A stretch of 32,141 nucleotides of DNA, from contig CAKTXO010000008.1 of assembly GCA_934630985.1 (NCBI GenBank), positions 1-32,141 of the forward strand, given 5' to 3'. The position numbers and the translations under genes are program-made. Source of the DNA: an uncultured Oscillospiraceae bacterium. Its GTDB lineage: Bacteria; Bacillota; Clostridia; Oscillospirales; Oscillospiraceae. Positions within the stretch are counted from its first letter, which is position 1. Each line of letters starts with the position of its first letter. Shown piece by piece: positions 6,938 to 15,380 of this stretch. Below the pieces are notes generated by a model that ran no database searches, was not told the DNA's origin, and worked only from the letters and a program-made list of their open reading frames with translations.

Positions 6938-9900
6938 TTGGCTGTATTTTTCCAAGGAGATAATTGAGGTTGACGATGTCAACTTCCTGACCGGGAAAAA
7001 CGGAGCAGGGAAATCCACTGTGATCGATGCGTTGCAGATCGTGCTTCTCGGCGAAACCAGCAGCCGAAATTTCAATCAGGCTGCCAACGAAAAATCCCAA
7101 CGCACCCTGGATGGCTATCTGCGGGCAGATATGGATGACAGCAATCCCTATTCCCGCAGGGGAAAGGATTTCACCAGCTTCATTGCCTGTGAATTTCTGG
7201 ATGATGTAGAAGGCACCAGCTTTGTAACCGGTGTTGCCTTTGACTGTCGCAGTGACGGGACAAATGTAGAGCATTTTTTCACTTACAACGGTACGATTCC
7301 CGAAAACGGCTTTGTTGAAAATGGATTTGCTTTGGAATATCCCGTATTTCGGAAGCAAGTCAAAGCCCAGTACGGCTACAGCGCTGAATTTTACGATACG
7401 CAAAAGCAATACCGCACAAATATGCTGGCAAAGTGGAACGTCCACAGCGAGCAGATCACCCGCATGATGAAAAAGGCGGTGTCATTCCGTCCAATTGTGG
7501 ATATTCAGAAATTTATCACAGAAAACATCTGTGACATCCCGGATAAGCCGGATATTGAAGCCATGCAGGAAAACATCCGGGCATATAAGCGGCATGAGCA
7601 GCTGGCTCAAAAGCAGGAAGAAAAGCTTGCCGCCCTGCAAGAGATTGGCAAACTGTTTCGGGATATGCAAACAGCACTGGATCGCTGGCAGCAGCAATCT
7701 TTTCTGGTGCAGTGGGCAAGCAAAGAGGAACAGGAAGCAAAAAATGAAAAGTACAAATCAGAACAGAAAGATCATGAATTGTGTATCGCATCCATAAGCT
7801 CTGATTTGGAGCGTATTGCATCGGCAATCCAAGAAAAGGAGCAGCGCAAAAACGACCTAATTGCCGCCTGTGCTCAAAGTGATGTTTCCAGAGAAGAGGA
7901 GCGGCTTCGCACCTCTCGAAACTCCCTGCACACTGAGCAGCGGCGGTTAATGGAACAGCTTCAAAAGGATGCCCTGGAAATCAAGCGGGAATCCACTGTC
8001 ATGCTGAACCTGTGTAAAAAAGCACAAGACTGGCAATATTCCGATGCATTGACCGCCATCGTGGAAGCCACAAATGCCGTTCAGGCTGCCTATTCTCGTT
8101 TCTCCGATTGCAGCTATGAGATTTTCGCAAAATCCTCCGCAATCTTTGAAGCAGCCCAGGATGCCACATCTTCTCTTATGGCAGCGATCCGGGATGGTGC
8201 TTACGCGCTCAAGGTACTACTGGATGAGCAGGCCGCCGCCTATGACCAAAAAAGTGCCATTCTCGCCAATCTAAAAAAGAATATCAAGGACTATCCGAAA
8301 GGTTTGCTTTCTTTACGCGGGTATTTGGAGGCTGCACTAAGGGAGCAGACAGAAAAGCCAGTCCACATTGAAATTTTGGCGGATGTTCTTGAAATAGCCG
8401 AAGCAGAAGAGCATTGGCGCAGAGCTGTAGAGGGGTATTTGAATACCCAGAAATTCTATCTGCTGGTCGCCCCTGAATACTATTCAGACACGCTGCGCAT
8501 CTTTAACCAAGTGAAACACACATATGGCAGCGGTTCTTTCGGCATCGTAGACATTGGCAAATTACGGGAGCGGGAACACATAGAGCCATTGGAGAATTCT
8601 CTTGCAAAGAAAGTGGAAACCGAAAATGGCCTTGCCCGCAGCTACATTGACTATCTGTTGGGTCGTGTCGTGTGTTGCAGCCATGTAGACCAGCTTCGTC
8701 AGTTTAAGACATCCATAACCGCAGACGGAATGCTGTATCAGGGGTATGTTGCCCGACCCATTCGTAAAGAACTCATGGACGATGCCTTTATTGGGCACCG
8801 TGCCGTTGCCCTTCGGATATCACGCATTGAAGCAGAAATAAAAGACATTGAGGATACATTACGTATCTGGAACCCTGTCTATCAAACACTGAACCAATTT
8901 GGAAGCCACGATGTTCTGTTTACTGCCCGTTTTGTGCAAAATACGGTTGCTCAGCGACAGACAGATTATCTGCGTGGCATTGAAATCTCCAAAGAACTGG
9001 AACAAATTGGCGAACAAATGTCCCATCTGGATTTGTTCTGGCTTGATGAGCAGAGGAAAACAATCAATCAGCTGGAAAATGAAATTGCGCATTTGAACAG
9101 CGAAACTGTGCAGCTCAGTAGCCAGCAAGCCGTCCACCAGAAACAGGTACATGATATTGTCTGGGAAACGCTGCCAAAGATCAACCAGGAATTGGCAGAG
9201 ATTGAAGACCGTATTTCGGACAGTTTTTCCCATGCGTTTATCCAAAAAGTCGGCCTTCCCAGATATCAGCAGGAATTCGCTCGCCTAAAAAATGCCTCTG
9301 CAATTTCCACAAATTTTGGAAACCGTCTGGAGCAAACGGTACGGGAACGAGATGCCGCACAGCAAAAGCTGTTCCAAAAGCGCAGGGAATACGCCATAAA
9401 CTTCCGTCCCTGTTCTTTTCAGGTAGAGTCCATGCTGAATGATGAATACGATGCGGAACGTAAGCTGTTGGAAGAGTGCGAATTGCCCCAGTACCGTGCC
9501 AAAATCAAGGCAGCCAAGGAAAGTGCCATGGAGCAATTTCAGAACGATTTTCTGGCAAAGCTCAAGTCCAGCATCGACCAGGTGCAAGACCAAGTAAAAA
9601 GCCTGAACAAAGCTCTGGATCAGGCGCAGTTTGGAACGGATCGCTATAAATTTCGCGTAGACCGGAACCCAGATTACGCCGACTATTACGATATGATCAT
9701 GGCTCCAGAACTCATGGAGGGGGAAGCCGGACTTTTCGCCATGCCCTTCCAGCAGAAATATGGTCAACTAATCGAGGATCTTTTCAGCCGCATTGCCACA
9801 TCCGACGATTCTCAGCTGAATAACAGAAAACAGAGCGAACTTCAGGAGAATATCGCACGCTTTACCGATTTCCGTACTTACCTGAAATTTGACCTGGAAA

Positions 9901-10274
9901 CCACCGATCAGAACGGCTCCAAACAATTGTTGTCTCAAACCCTGAATACCAAATCCGGCGGTGAAACGCAAACACCATTCTATATTGCAGTCCTTGCTTC
10001 TTTTGCCCAGATCTATCAGGTGAATAACCTGTCCGGTCTTGCCAATAACACCGTCCGTCTTGTGGTATTTGACGAGGCTTTCAACAAAATGGACAGTGAA
10101 CGGATCGTAGAGAGCGTCCGTCTGCTCCGCAAGATGGGTTTGCAGGCAATCATCTGCACACCTCCGGATAAGCTGCCGGATATTATGCCTCTTGCGGATC
10201 GCACGCTTCTGGTTTGTAAGGACAAATACAAAATGCACATTCTGCCTTACGGGAAAAGGATGGAGAATATATGA
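6906..10274 (+). CDS. jetC: Wadjet protein JetC (SMC/MukB-like ATPase)
   Basis: About 1,122 residues with SMC-like architecture. Near the N terminus is the Walker A loop LTGKNGAGKSTVIDALQIVL. Two long charged coiled-coil stretches flank a hinge-like middle (about 480-630). At the C terminus lie the ABC signature NTKSGGETQTP (near residue 1015) and Walker B LVVFDEAFNKMD (near 1055). Known JetC forms dimeric motors that extrude DNA loops and drive cleavage of small circular plasmids with JetD. The ATG at 6906 (MKKLTKILLVNW) is preferred over the ATG at 6900 because GAGGA lies five bases before it; either start lies inside jetB. The ATPase motifs look intact, so the system is probably functional. 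Confidence 0.92.
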   Translation: MKKLTKILLVNWLYFSKEIIEVDDVNFLTGKNGAGKSTVIDALQIVLLGETSSRNFNQAANEKSQRTLDGYLRADMDDSNPYSRRGKDFTSFIACEFLDDVEGTSFVTGVAFDCRSDGTNVEHFFTYNGTIPENGFVENGFALEYPVFRKQVKAQYGYSAEFYDTQKQYRTNMLAKWNVHSEQITRMMKKAVSFRPIVDIQKFITENICDIPDKPDIEAMQENIRAYKRHEQLAQKQEEKLAALQEIGKLFRDMQTALDRWQQQSFLVQWASKEEQEAKNEKYKSEQKDHELCIASISSDLERIASAIQEKEQRKNDLIAACAQSDVSREEERLRTSRNSLHTEQRRLMEQLQKDALEIKRESTVMLNLCKKAQDWQYSDALTAIVEATNAVQAAYSRFSDCSYEIFAKSSAIFEAAQDATSSLMAAIRDGAYALKVLLDEQAAAYDQKSAILANLKKNIKDYPKGLLSLRGYLEAALREQTEKPVHIEILADVLEIAEAEEHWRRAVEGYLNTQKFYLLVAPEYYSDTLRIFNQVKHTYGSGSFGIVDIGKLREREHIEPLENSLAKKVETENGLARSYIDYLLGRVVCCSHVDQLRQFKTSITADGMLYQGYVARPIRKELMDDAFIGHRAVALRISRIEAEIKDIEDTLRIWNPVYQTLNQFGSHDVLFTARFVQNTVAQRQTDYLRGIEISKELEQIGEQMSHLDLFWLDEQRKTINQLENEIAHLNSETVQLSSQQAVHQKQVHDIVWETLPKINQELAEIEDRISDSFSHAFIQKVGLPRYQQEFARLKNASAISTNFGNRLEQTVRERDAAQQKLFQKRREYAINFRPCSFQVESMLNDEYDAERKLLEECELPQYRAKIKAAKESAMEQFQNDFLAKLKSSIDQVQDQVKSLNKALDQAQFGTDRYKFRVDRNPDYADYYDMIMAPELMEGEAGLFAMPFQQKYGQLIEDLFSRIATSDDSQLNNRKQSELQENIARFTDFRTYLKFDLETTDQNGSKQLLSQTLNTKSGGETQTPFYIAVLASFAQIYQVNNLSGLANNTVRLVVFDEAFNKMDSERIVESVRLLRKMGLQAIICTPPDKLPDIMPLADRTLLVCKDKYKMHILPYGKRMENI

Positions 10275-11518
10275 ATGAAGGAATCATTCTTTCCCACTTA
10301 CTGGACAAGTATGAGCGCAGCAAGCATCTTTTTCAGTCAAGTGAAGCAGGACGTGGTGTCATGCTTAAAGTCGGTCCTGGAAAAAAAGATTTTCCGGAAT
10401 ACGATTACGAGAACGCCTCTGTCCGTGATACCTGGAACACCGCTGCAATTCACCTGGAACGGGAAGGTCTCATCCAAAACGAATGGGTCAAAGGCAGGCC
10501 GGTTCTCTCCTGTATTCGTCTCAACCTGAATCGGGTCATGGACTGTTATCAGCTGATCGGACGCACCCACCCAAAAGAATTGGCCATGCAGGTGGCAGCC
10601 ATAGTAAGCGAACGGCTGGAAAACGCATCGACCTGCTGGATCGTCGCATGGAGGAATCAGGTATGCACCGATGCGCAGTCAGAATACAGCGTACCCCCAT
10701 ACTGCAAGGGTGGTCTCTCTCCTCTGGAGGATCTTCTGAAAGCAATGGCATGTTATGATGCCATGCAGGGAGAATCCACAACCATGCGGGCATTTAGCAG
10801 CAAATGCTACCATGACACCAAGTATTTTGAGCGAAATGTGCGTGACCTGTTTCTTCGCATTGCACAAAAGTACGATATTGTCCTTTCTCAACTGTCTACG
10901 CAGGAGTCCCTGGGTTCACGGGATCAACTGGCTTACCTGGGTATTTACGCAAGGCCGGAACTTTACGAACTGGCAGGTGACATTGTCGTTCATACAGAAA
11001 ATGGCAGTATCCATTTCTGCGCCGCCACCCCCTACGGTCTGGCACTGCCCAGCACCGCCGTCAATCATATCGTATCCATCGACTTGACCCAGATTCAGAG
11101 AATTGTATTTATTGAAAACAAAACAAATTACGACGAGTACCTTCTTTCTGAGCTGACACAGGGCACTCTTGCCGTTTATCACGGTGGTTTTCTAAGCCCA
11201 CAAAAGAAAAAGCTGTTTCAAAAGCTCGGTGAGGCCATGCAAACCAACTGTGGTGCGTTCTTTTGGGCCGATATTGATTTGGGCGGTTTTCAAATGTTCG
11301 CACAGCTTCAGCGGCTCGTCCCATCGCTGAAACCGCTGCGAATGTCTGGAAGCGACGTTGATAAATACCACGCAAACGGCCTCGTCCGTCCTGAATCCTA
11401 TTTGGATAGCTTGAAGTCTGCTTTGGCGCATCAAGAGTACCCACTTTTTGCCGATGCAATTCAGGAAATTCTAAAATACGGGGTTACAATAGAGCAGGAA
11501 GCATTTCTATTGACCTGA
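10271..11518 (+). CDS. jetD: Wadjet protein JetD (Toprim nuclease)
   Basis: The 415-residue protein ends in a Toprim/DUF2220-type nuclease domain. The first acidic residue is Glu282 in RIVFIENKTNYDEYL, and the D-x-D pair is Asp334/Asp336 in FFWADIDLGGF, the expected metal-binding set. The N-terminal ~200 residues would be the arm and winged-helix part. In Wadjet, JetD cuts DNA after JetABC has extruded a plasmid loop. The start ATG overlaps the jetC stop (ATGA) with GGATGGAGA just upstream, so all four genes are coupled. All three acidic residues are present, so cleavage competence is expected. Confidence 0.92.
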   Translation: MNEGIILSHLLDKYERSKHLFQSSEAGRGVMLKVGPGKKDFPEYDYENASVRDTWNTAAIHLEREGLIQNEWVKGRPVLSCIRLNLNRVMDCYQLIGRTHPKELAMQVAAIVSERLENASTCWIVAWRNQVCTDAQSEYSVPPYCKGGLSPLEDLLKAMACYDAMQGESTTMRAFSSKCYHDTKYFERNVRDLFLRIAQKYDIVLSQLSTQESLGSRDQLAYLGIYARPELYELAGDIVVHTENGSIHFCAATPYGLALPSTAVNHIVSIDLTQIQRIVFIENKTNYDEYLLSELTQGTLAVYHGGFLSPQKKKLFQKLGEAMQTNCGAFFWADIDLGGFQMFAQLQRLVPSLKPLRMSGSDVDKYHANGLVRPESYLDSLKSALAHQEYPLFADAIQEILKYGVTIEQEAFLLT

Positions 11519-11610
11519 TCGCAGCCAGCTTGTTCCGAAACTGCATTTTTGCAGCGCAGCTTCCCTTCTTCGTATGCCGAAACGCTTTTCTTTTTATTTC
11601 ATTTCGGTAA

Positions 11611-11964
11611 AATACTCCTCCCTATTTCCCGCTTTCAGCCATTTTCATCCGGGTCATATTGCGCTATAACGCATACCAACAGTTCATTGAACGGGTCCGG
11701 GCATCCTATCCGGCATATCAGGAGTCAATCGAATACGAAAAAGATCGACTGGTATGGTGCGATCACTGTCAACAGCAAATCAATCTGTGGAGCTACTGGC
11801 AAGGCAGTCTGGATGCTGTTGAATTTACGCAGCTGATTCAGGATTTGAACAACCATACACATAAGCATTCCAACCGTGGATACACGCCTGTGGAAATGCA
11901 GGAGGTTCTGACAAAAGAAAGGAACGAGCCCATCGACGGACAGACAAGCTTGCTTGACATATGA
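11611..11964 (+). pseudogene. Probable remnant of an unidentified gene with a CxxC motif
   Basis: The frame is open from 11611 after a TAA at 11608-11610 and contains no ATG start; the only candidates are weak, such as TTG at 11659, without a clear ribosome site. From 11659 the protein reads like genuine coding sequence: an N-terminal amphipathic segment (YQQFIERVRASYPAYQ), then VWCDHCQQQINLWSYWQG with a CxxC pair, then a hydrophilic tail of about 50 residues. The family is not recognised. It could be a decayed gene or a short gene with a TTG start cotranscribed behind jetD. A terminator follows about 80 bp downstream. Confidence 0.4.
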
Positions 11965-12044
11965 GGGATGCGTGAATTGCCTTACGCTGGCTGTCAGGAA
12001 ATTGAAAACTGTTCCGCAGGGAAAAATAGGCATAAATAGAGTTT

Positions 12045-12080
12045 AACAGCAGGAGCCGGCAATGTGCTCCTGCTGTTTTT
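12045..12080 (+). terminator. Intrinsic terminator
   Basis: AACAGCAGGAGC (12045-12056) and GCTCCTGCTGTT (12066-12077) form a perfect 12-bp stem with a 9-nt loop, and the last stem bases merge into a five-T run (12076-12080). It faces plus-strand transcription and would end the Wadjet operon transcript. The minus side has no T-run. Confidence 0.85.
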
Positions 12081-12275
12081 ATGCTCAATAATACTGTTTT
12101 TTGCGGCATAACAATGCTCCCTCCATGTTCGACAGGTTGTGTTTTTACTGTCTGTCATAGAGGGAGCATATCAGGCAGCACTTCCATGCTGCTGATTTGC
12201 AAGCCGTCTCACATTCTTTGCGAGATTGGCGAGCTGCAGCGGCCCAAATTTCGCCACAGCCCCTTTACGCTTTCG

Positions 12276-12917
12276 TCAAGGTGTATTCTTATTCATGTAC
12301 CTATAAACTGTCGGCACCGAAATAGATAGCTGTCTGGCAACTTCTGCCACTGCACCCTTGATGGTCATAATGCCGCTTTCATTCAGCTGGCGCACCACGG
12401 CTATTTTTTCATCCATGCTCATTCTTGCAGGCTGGACGCCACTTTGGATAACAGTTTCTGCAATTCTGGAATGCATGATGCTCTCAACCGGATTATCCAA
12501 CGTTTCAGAGACGATGCTCTTATGCGGAATAATCAAATTGAACTGCTCCATCACATGGTCAAGCGTGTACTTCATCTGCTGGATGCTTTCAATGTCCTTG
12601 TTGATGCAAAGAAGTCCAATGAGTCTTCCCTCGTTCTTGATGAAATACGTAGAGGAAAGAAATTCACCATTTTTTGCCTGTCCGGAGTAGTTTGCCAGAT
12701 AGTCTGTGTCGGAATACGCACCCTTCTCTGCCACTTCACGCGCAAGGTCGGTAAGCGGGCTGCCAACCTGCCGCCCGGAAATGGGATTTTTGATGGCTAC
12801 AAGTGAATGCTCTGGATCCGTCATATCATGAACCGCAATCTCTGCACCGTTTCCGCATACTTCGGCTAGAAAGGGGACTAGGCTGATATATATTTGCAAT
12901 ACTTCATGATCTGTCAT
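12276..12917 (-). CDS. YheO-type PAS plus HTH transcriptional regulator
   Basis: The 213-residue protein has the two-part layout of the YheO/DauR family. An N-terminal PAS-like sensor (about 6-115) contains VCGNGAEIAVHDMTDPEHSLVAIKNP and the motif NEGRLIGLLCINKD. A C-terminal helix-turn-helix (about 165-210) contains GAVAEVARQLSISVPTVYRYMNK. Family members control amino-acid or dicarboxylate catabolism, for example D-arginine use. It lies downstream of malic enzyme on the same strand but has its own promoter upstream. It is the natural candidate regulator for the two catabolic arms; this is inferred from position. The ATG follows AAGGACGG at nine bases. Confidence 0.88.
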   Translation of the reverse strand: MTDHEVLQIYISLVPFLAEVCGNGAEIAVHDMTDPEHSLVAIKNPISGRQVGSPLTDLAREVAEKGAYSDTDYLANYSGQAKNGEFLSSTYFIKNEGRLIGLLCINKDIESIQQMKYTLDHVMEQFNLIIPHKSIVSETLDNPVESIMHSRIAETVIQSGVQPARMSMDEKIAVVRQLNESGIMTIKGAVAEVARQLSISVPTVYRYMNKNTP

Positions 12918-12975
12918 AGATAAGTTCCGTCCTTTTCATTATTTACTCTGATATATCGTAAATATCACACTTTAT

Positions 12976-13003
12976 ATCATAGCAAATAATCAAATAATTT
13001 CAA
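12976..13003 (-). promoter_or_regulatory. Promoter of the YheO-type regulator
   Basis: Read on the minus strand, TTGAAA (12998-13003) and TATGAT (12976-12981) are separated by 16 bp. The predicted start lies about 50 bp before the regulator ATG. This suggests the regulator can be expressed independently of the long catabolic operon upstream of it. Confidence 0.5.
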
Positions 13004-13076
13004 GTTAAATTCTGTAAGTTTCAGCTGTTCCCTTTTCTTGGTGACTGTTGTTTACCGCCGGACAGATATGTTGCCT

Positions 13077-14249
13077 TCAGATTCTCGCAACGCCGCTCTT
13101 TTTTGCCGCCTCGGCTACAGCCAAAGCCACTGCGTCCTTGACTCTCGGATCAAAGGCATACGGGATAATATAATCCGCCCGAAGATCATTATCCGAAATC
13201 AGGCTCGCCAGTGCATGTGCTGCGGCAACCTTCATTTCGTCGTTGATGTCGCTTGCCCGCACGTCTAGAGCTCCTCTGAAAATGCCGGGGAAGGCTAGGA
13301 CGTTGTTAATCTGGTTCGGGAAATCGCTCCGACCGGTTGAGATAACGGCCGCACCGCCCGCCTTTGCGTCCTCCGGGAAAATTTCTGGTGTTGGGTTCGC
13401 ACAGGCAAAAACGATGGCGTCCTTGTTCATAGTTCTGACCATCTCAGTTGTGACCGTACCGGGTGCGGAAACGCCGATGAACACGTCGGCACCCACGAGC
13501 ATATCCGCTAAGCTGCCTGCCTTGCGATCGAGATTCGTAACCTCGGCCATTTCTTCCTTAATCCAGTTGAGACCGTCTCTTCCTTTATAAATTGCACCCT
13601 TACGGTCGCACATGGTGACATGCTTGAAACCGGCTGACAGCAATAGCTTCACAATTGCGATTGCCGCTGCGCCTGCACCGGAGGTTACAATTTTTACATC
13701 CTCTTTTTTCTTGCCAACGATCTTGAGGGCATTGGTAAGCCCTGCCAGTGTGATGACGGCCGTGCCGTGCTGATCGTCGTGGAAAATCGGAATGTCGCAG
13801 ATTTCCTTCAGGCGTTTCTCAATTTCAAAGCAGCGGGGGGCGGAGATGTCCTCCAGATTCACGCCGCCAAAGCTTCCGGCAAGCAGTGAAACCGCTTTCA
13901 CAATATCGTCCGGATCCTTCGAGCGGACACAAAGCGGAATGGCGTCAACATCACCGAATGCTTTAAACAGCACACACTTTCCTTCCATGACCGGCATACC
14001 GGCCTCCGGGCCGATGTCACCAAGGCCGAGCACAGCCGTGCCGTCCGTGACAACCGCAACCGTATTCCATCTGCCGGTTAAATCGTAGCTCTTGGCCGGA
14101 TCTTTCTGAATTTCCAGACAGGGCGCTGCGACACCAGGCGTATAAGCCAGTGATAGCGCATGTGCCGTATCCACCTTCATCTTTGGCTCAACGGACAGTT
14201 TCCCATGCCACTGTAAATGTTTCTGAATGGCTAACTTTGCGTAATCCAT
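13077..14249 (-). CDS. NAD(P)-dependent malic enzyme (malate to pyruvate)
   Basis: The 390-residue protein is a short prokaryotic malic enzyme. These oxidatively decarboxylate malate to pyruvate and CO2 using NAD(P). Seen are the N-terminal ALSLAYTPGVAAPC with the catalytic tyrosine, TDGTAVLGLGDIGPEAGMPVMEGK with the catalytic lysine, FHDDQHGTAV for metal binding, and the Rossmann motif TSGAGAAAIAIVK. The ATG at 14249 is chosen because AAGGAGGT precedes it and the malic-enzyme homology begins there; an upstream TTG would add 14 residues of unrelated sequence. It is the last enzyme gene of the minus arm, 16 bp after ridA. With the fumarases across the divergent promoter it completes a fumarate-malate-pyruvate route. 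Confidence 0.93.
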   Translation of the reverse strand: MDYAKLAIQKHLQWHGKLSVEPKMKVDTAHALSLAYTPGVAAPCLEIQKDPAKSYDLTGRWNTVAVVTDGTAVLGLGDIGPEAGMPVMEGKCVLFKAFGDVDAIPLCVRSKDPDDIVKAVSLLAGSFGGVNLEDISAPRCFEIEKRLKEICDIPIFHDDQHGTAVITLAGLTNALKIVGKKKEDVKIVTSGAGAAAIAIVKLLLSAGFKHVTMCDRKGAIYKGRDGLNWIKEEMAEVTNLDRKAGSLADMLVGADVFIGVSAPGTVTTEMVRTMNKDAIVFACANPTPEIFPEDAKAGGAAVISTGRSDFPNQINNVLAFPGIFRGALDVRASDINDEMKVAAAHALASLISDNDLRADYIIPYAFDPRVKDAVALAVAEAAKKSGVARI

Positions 14250-14265
14250 ACCGAATGTACCTCCT

Positions 14266-14649
14266 TTATTCTTTCTCGCAGCAATACGCAACAGCTTCCA
14301 CTTCTACACGCACCGCCATCGGAAGCTCCAGCACAGCAACGCAACTTCTGGCCGGATTCGACTGAATGTACTTGCTATAAACTGCGTTGAACGCTGCGAA
14401 ATCAGCCATATCGGCAAGAAAACAGGTGGTCTTGACGATCATTTCCGGACTGGAGCCAGCTGCGTCCAGAACCGCCAGCAGATTTTTCATGACCTGCTCA
14501 GCCTGTTCCTCAATGCTTGTTCCAACAAGCTTGCCGCTCACAGCATCCAGAGGAATCTGACCAGATGTGAACACCAGTTTTCCTTGGGATACTGCCTGAG
14601 AATACGGGCCAATGGCCGCAGGTGCTTTATCTGTGTGAATATGAGTCAT
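14266..14649 (-). CDS. ridA: RidA family enamine/imine deaminase
   Basis: This 127-residue protein is a typical RidA. The pattern runs AAIGPYSQAV, FTSGQIPLD, NLLAVLDAAG, then SNPARSCVAVLELP with the substrate-binding arginine (Arg101) and VEVEAVA with the catalytic glutamate (Glu118). RidA hydrolyses reactive 2-aminoacrylate-type enamines and imines released by PLP enzymes. The ATG at 14649 has AAGGAGAT seven bases upstream. Its presence in an operon with a MalY/PatB-like PLP lyase fits quenching of an enamine product. Confidence 0.93.
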   Translation of the reverse strand: MTHIHTDKAPAAIGPYSQAVSQGKLVFTSGQIPLDAVSGKLVGTSIEEQAEQVMKNLLAVLDAAGSSPEMIVKTTCFLADMADFAAFNAVYSKYIQSNPARSCVAVLELPMAVRVEVEAVAYCCEKE

Positions 14650-14726
14650 GTTTTGTATCTCCTTATTTGTTTCTACCAATGGTGTTTCAGGATACGCTTG
14701 TTTTCAAGGTGTGCGTATCGCAGCCG

Positions 14727-15362
14727 TCAAAATCCCAGCGCTTCGTTCACCAAGATTACATACATTCGTTCCTTCTCTTTTTGATGTGAAACAATCATAT
14801 AATCCGAACATCCACGCTGCGGGCTCGCGCATTGAACACATTTGCCCAGCTTTACGCAAGGCGTTGCGCGTTCATACCTGCGGTTATTCGCCGGCGCGGC
14901 AACACATGCAATTCTTTCGAAGGCCGCAGGAAGATCGGGGACAATTTTGTTGATACCGACTACGTTTACAACTTTTCGCGGGCCAAAGGCAATTGCTGAA
15001 ATGCGATTTCCCTGTCCGTCCACATACACAAGTTCTCCGTTCTGCGTTAGTGCATTCGCACTTGTAAAATAAACGTCTGCCTCATATGCGTCAAGATAGC
15101 TTTTACGAACGGTTTTTTCATCGAGTGACGTGTCGAAAGAAAACGTCCCTTTTACATAGCGGTTTGTATAGCGGTAAGGTCCCTCTTCAATCATCTGCTG
15201 AATGCCGGTCTGACGCAGCGACAAAGACCCACCGACCGCAACTGCGCAGCCGTCGTCCAGAAAAGTCTTCGCAAGCAGCCTTGCTTCCGCACAGTTCTCC
15301 GCAAAAGAAAAGATGATATTGTTTTTCTCCAGTGCTTTTTGAAGTTTCTGTATCTTCTGCAT
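14727..15362 (-). CDS. LUD-domain protein (LutC/DUF162-like)
   Basis: The 211-residue protein has the LUD fold pattern. GCAVAVGGSLSLRQTGIQQMI is the glycine-rich GGSxSL-type motif, then AYEADVYFTSANALTQNGELVYVDGQGNRISAIAFGP and VVGINKIV follow, all diagnostic of LUD proteins. LutC-type members take part in lactate utilisation, but stand-alone LUD proteins like this one have no settled biochemical role. A cysteine cluster near the C terminus (CVKLGKCVQCASPQRGC) may bind a metal or Fe-S centre. It sits between racemase-like and ridA genes in the catabolic operon. The ATG follows TGGGAG at seven bases. Confidence 0.85.
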   Translation of the reverse strand: MQKIQKLQKALEKNNIIFSFAENCAEARLLAKTFLDDGCAVAVGGSLSLRQTGIQQMIEEGPYRYTNRYVKGTFSFDTSLDEKTVRKSYLDAYEADVYFTSANALTQNGELVYVDGQGNRISAIAFGPRKVVNVVGINKIVPDLPAAFERIACVAAPANNRRYERATPCVKLGKCVQCASPQRGCSDYMIVSHQKEKERMYVILVNEALGF

Positions 15363-15380
15363 GGATATGCTCCCACAGTA

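Larger units (their letters stand above)
11519..12275. other. Intergenic region between jetD and the YheO-type regulator (757 bp)
   Basis: This stretch holds a start-less gene remnant (11611-11964), an intrinsic terminator (12045-12080) and an inverted repeat (ATGCTCCCTC at 12114-12123 against GAGGGAGCAT at 12160-12169). It separates the defence operon from the catabolic genes. 12170-12275 is the downstream flank of the regulator gene and shows no gene. Confidence 0.6.

Noticed and set aside
12045..12080. Terminator of the YheO-type gene on the minus strand
   Set aside because: The hairpin has a T-run only on the plus strand, so it is assigned to plus-strand transcription.
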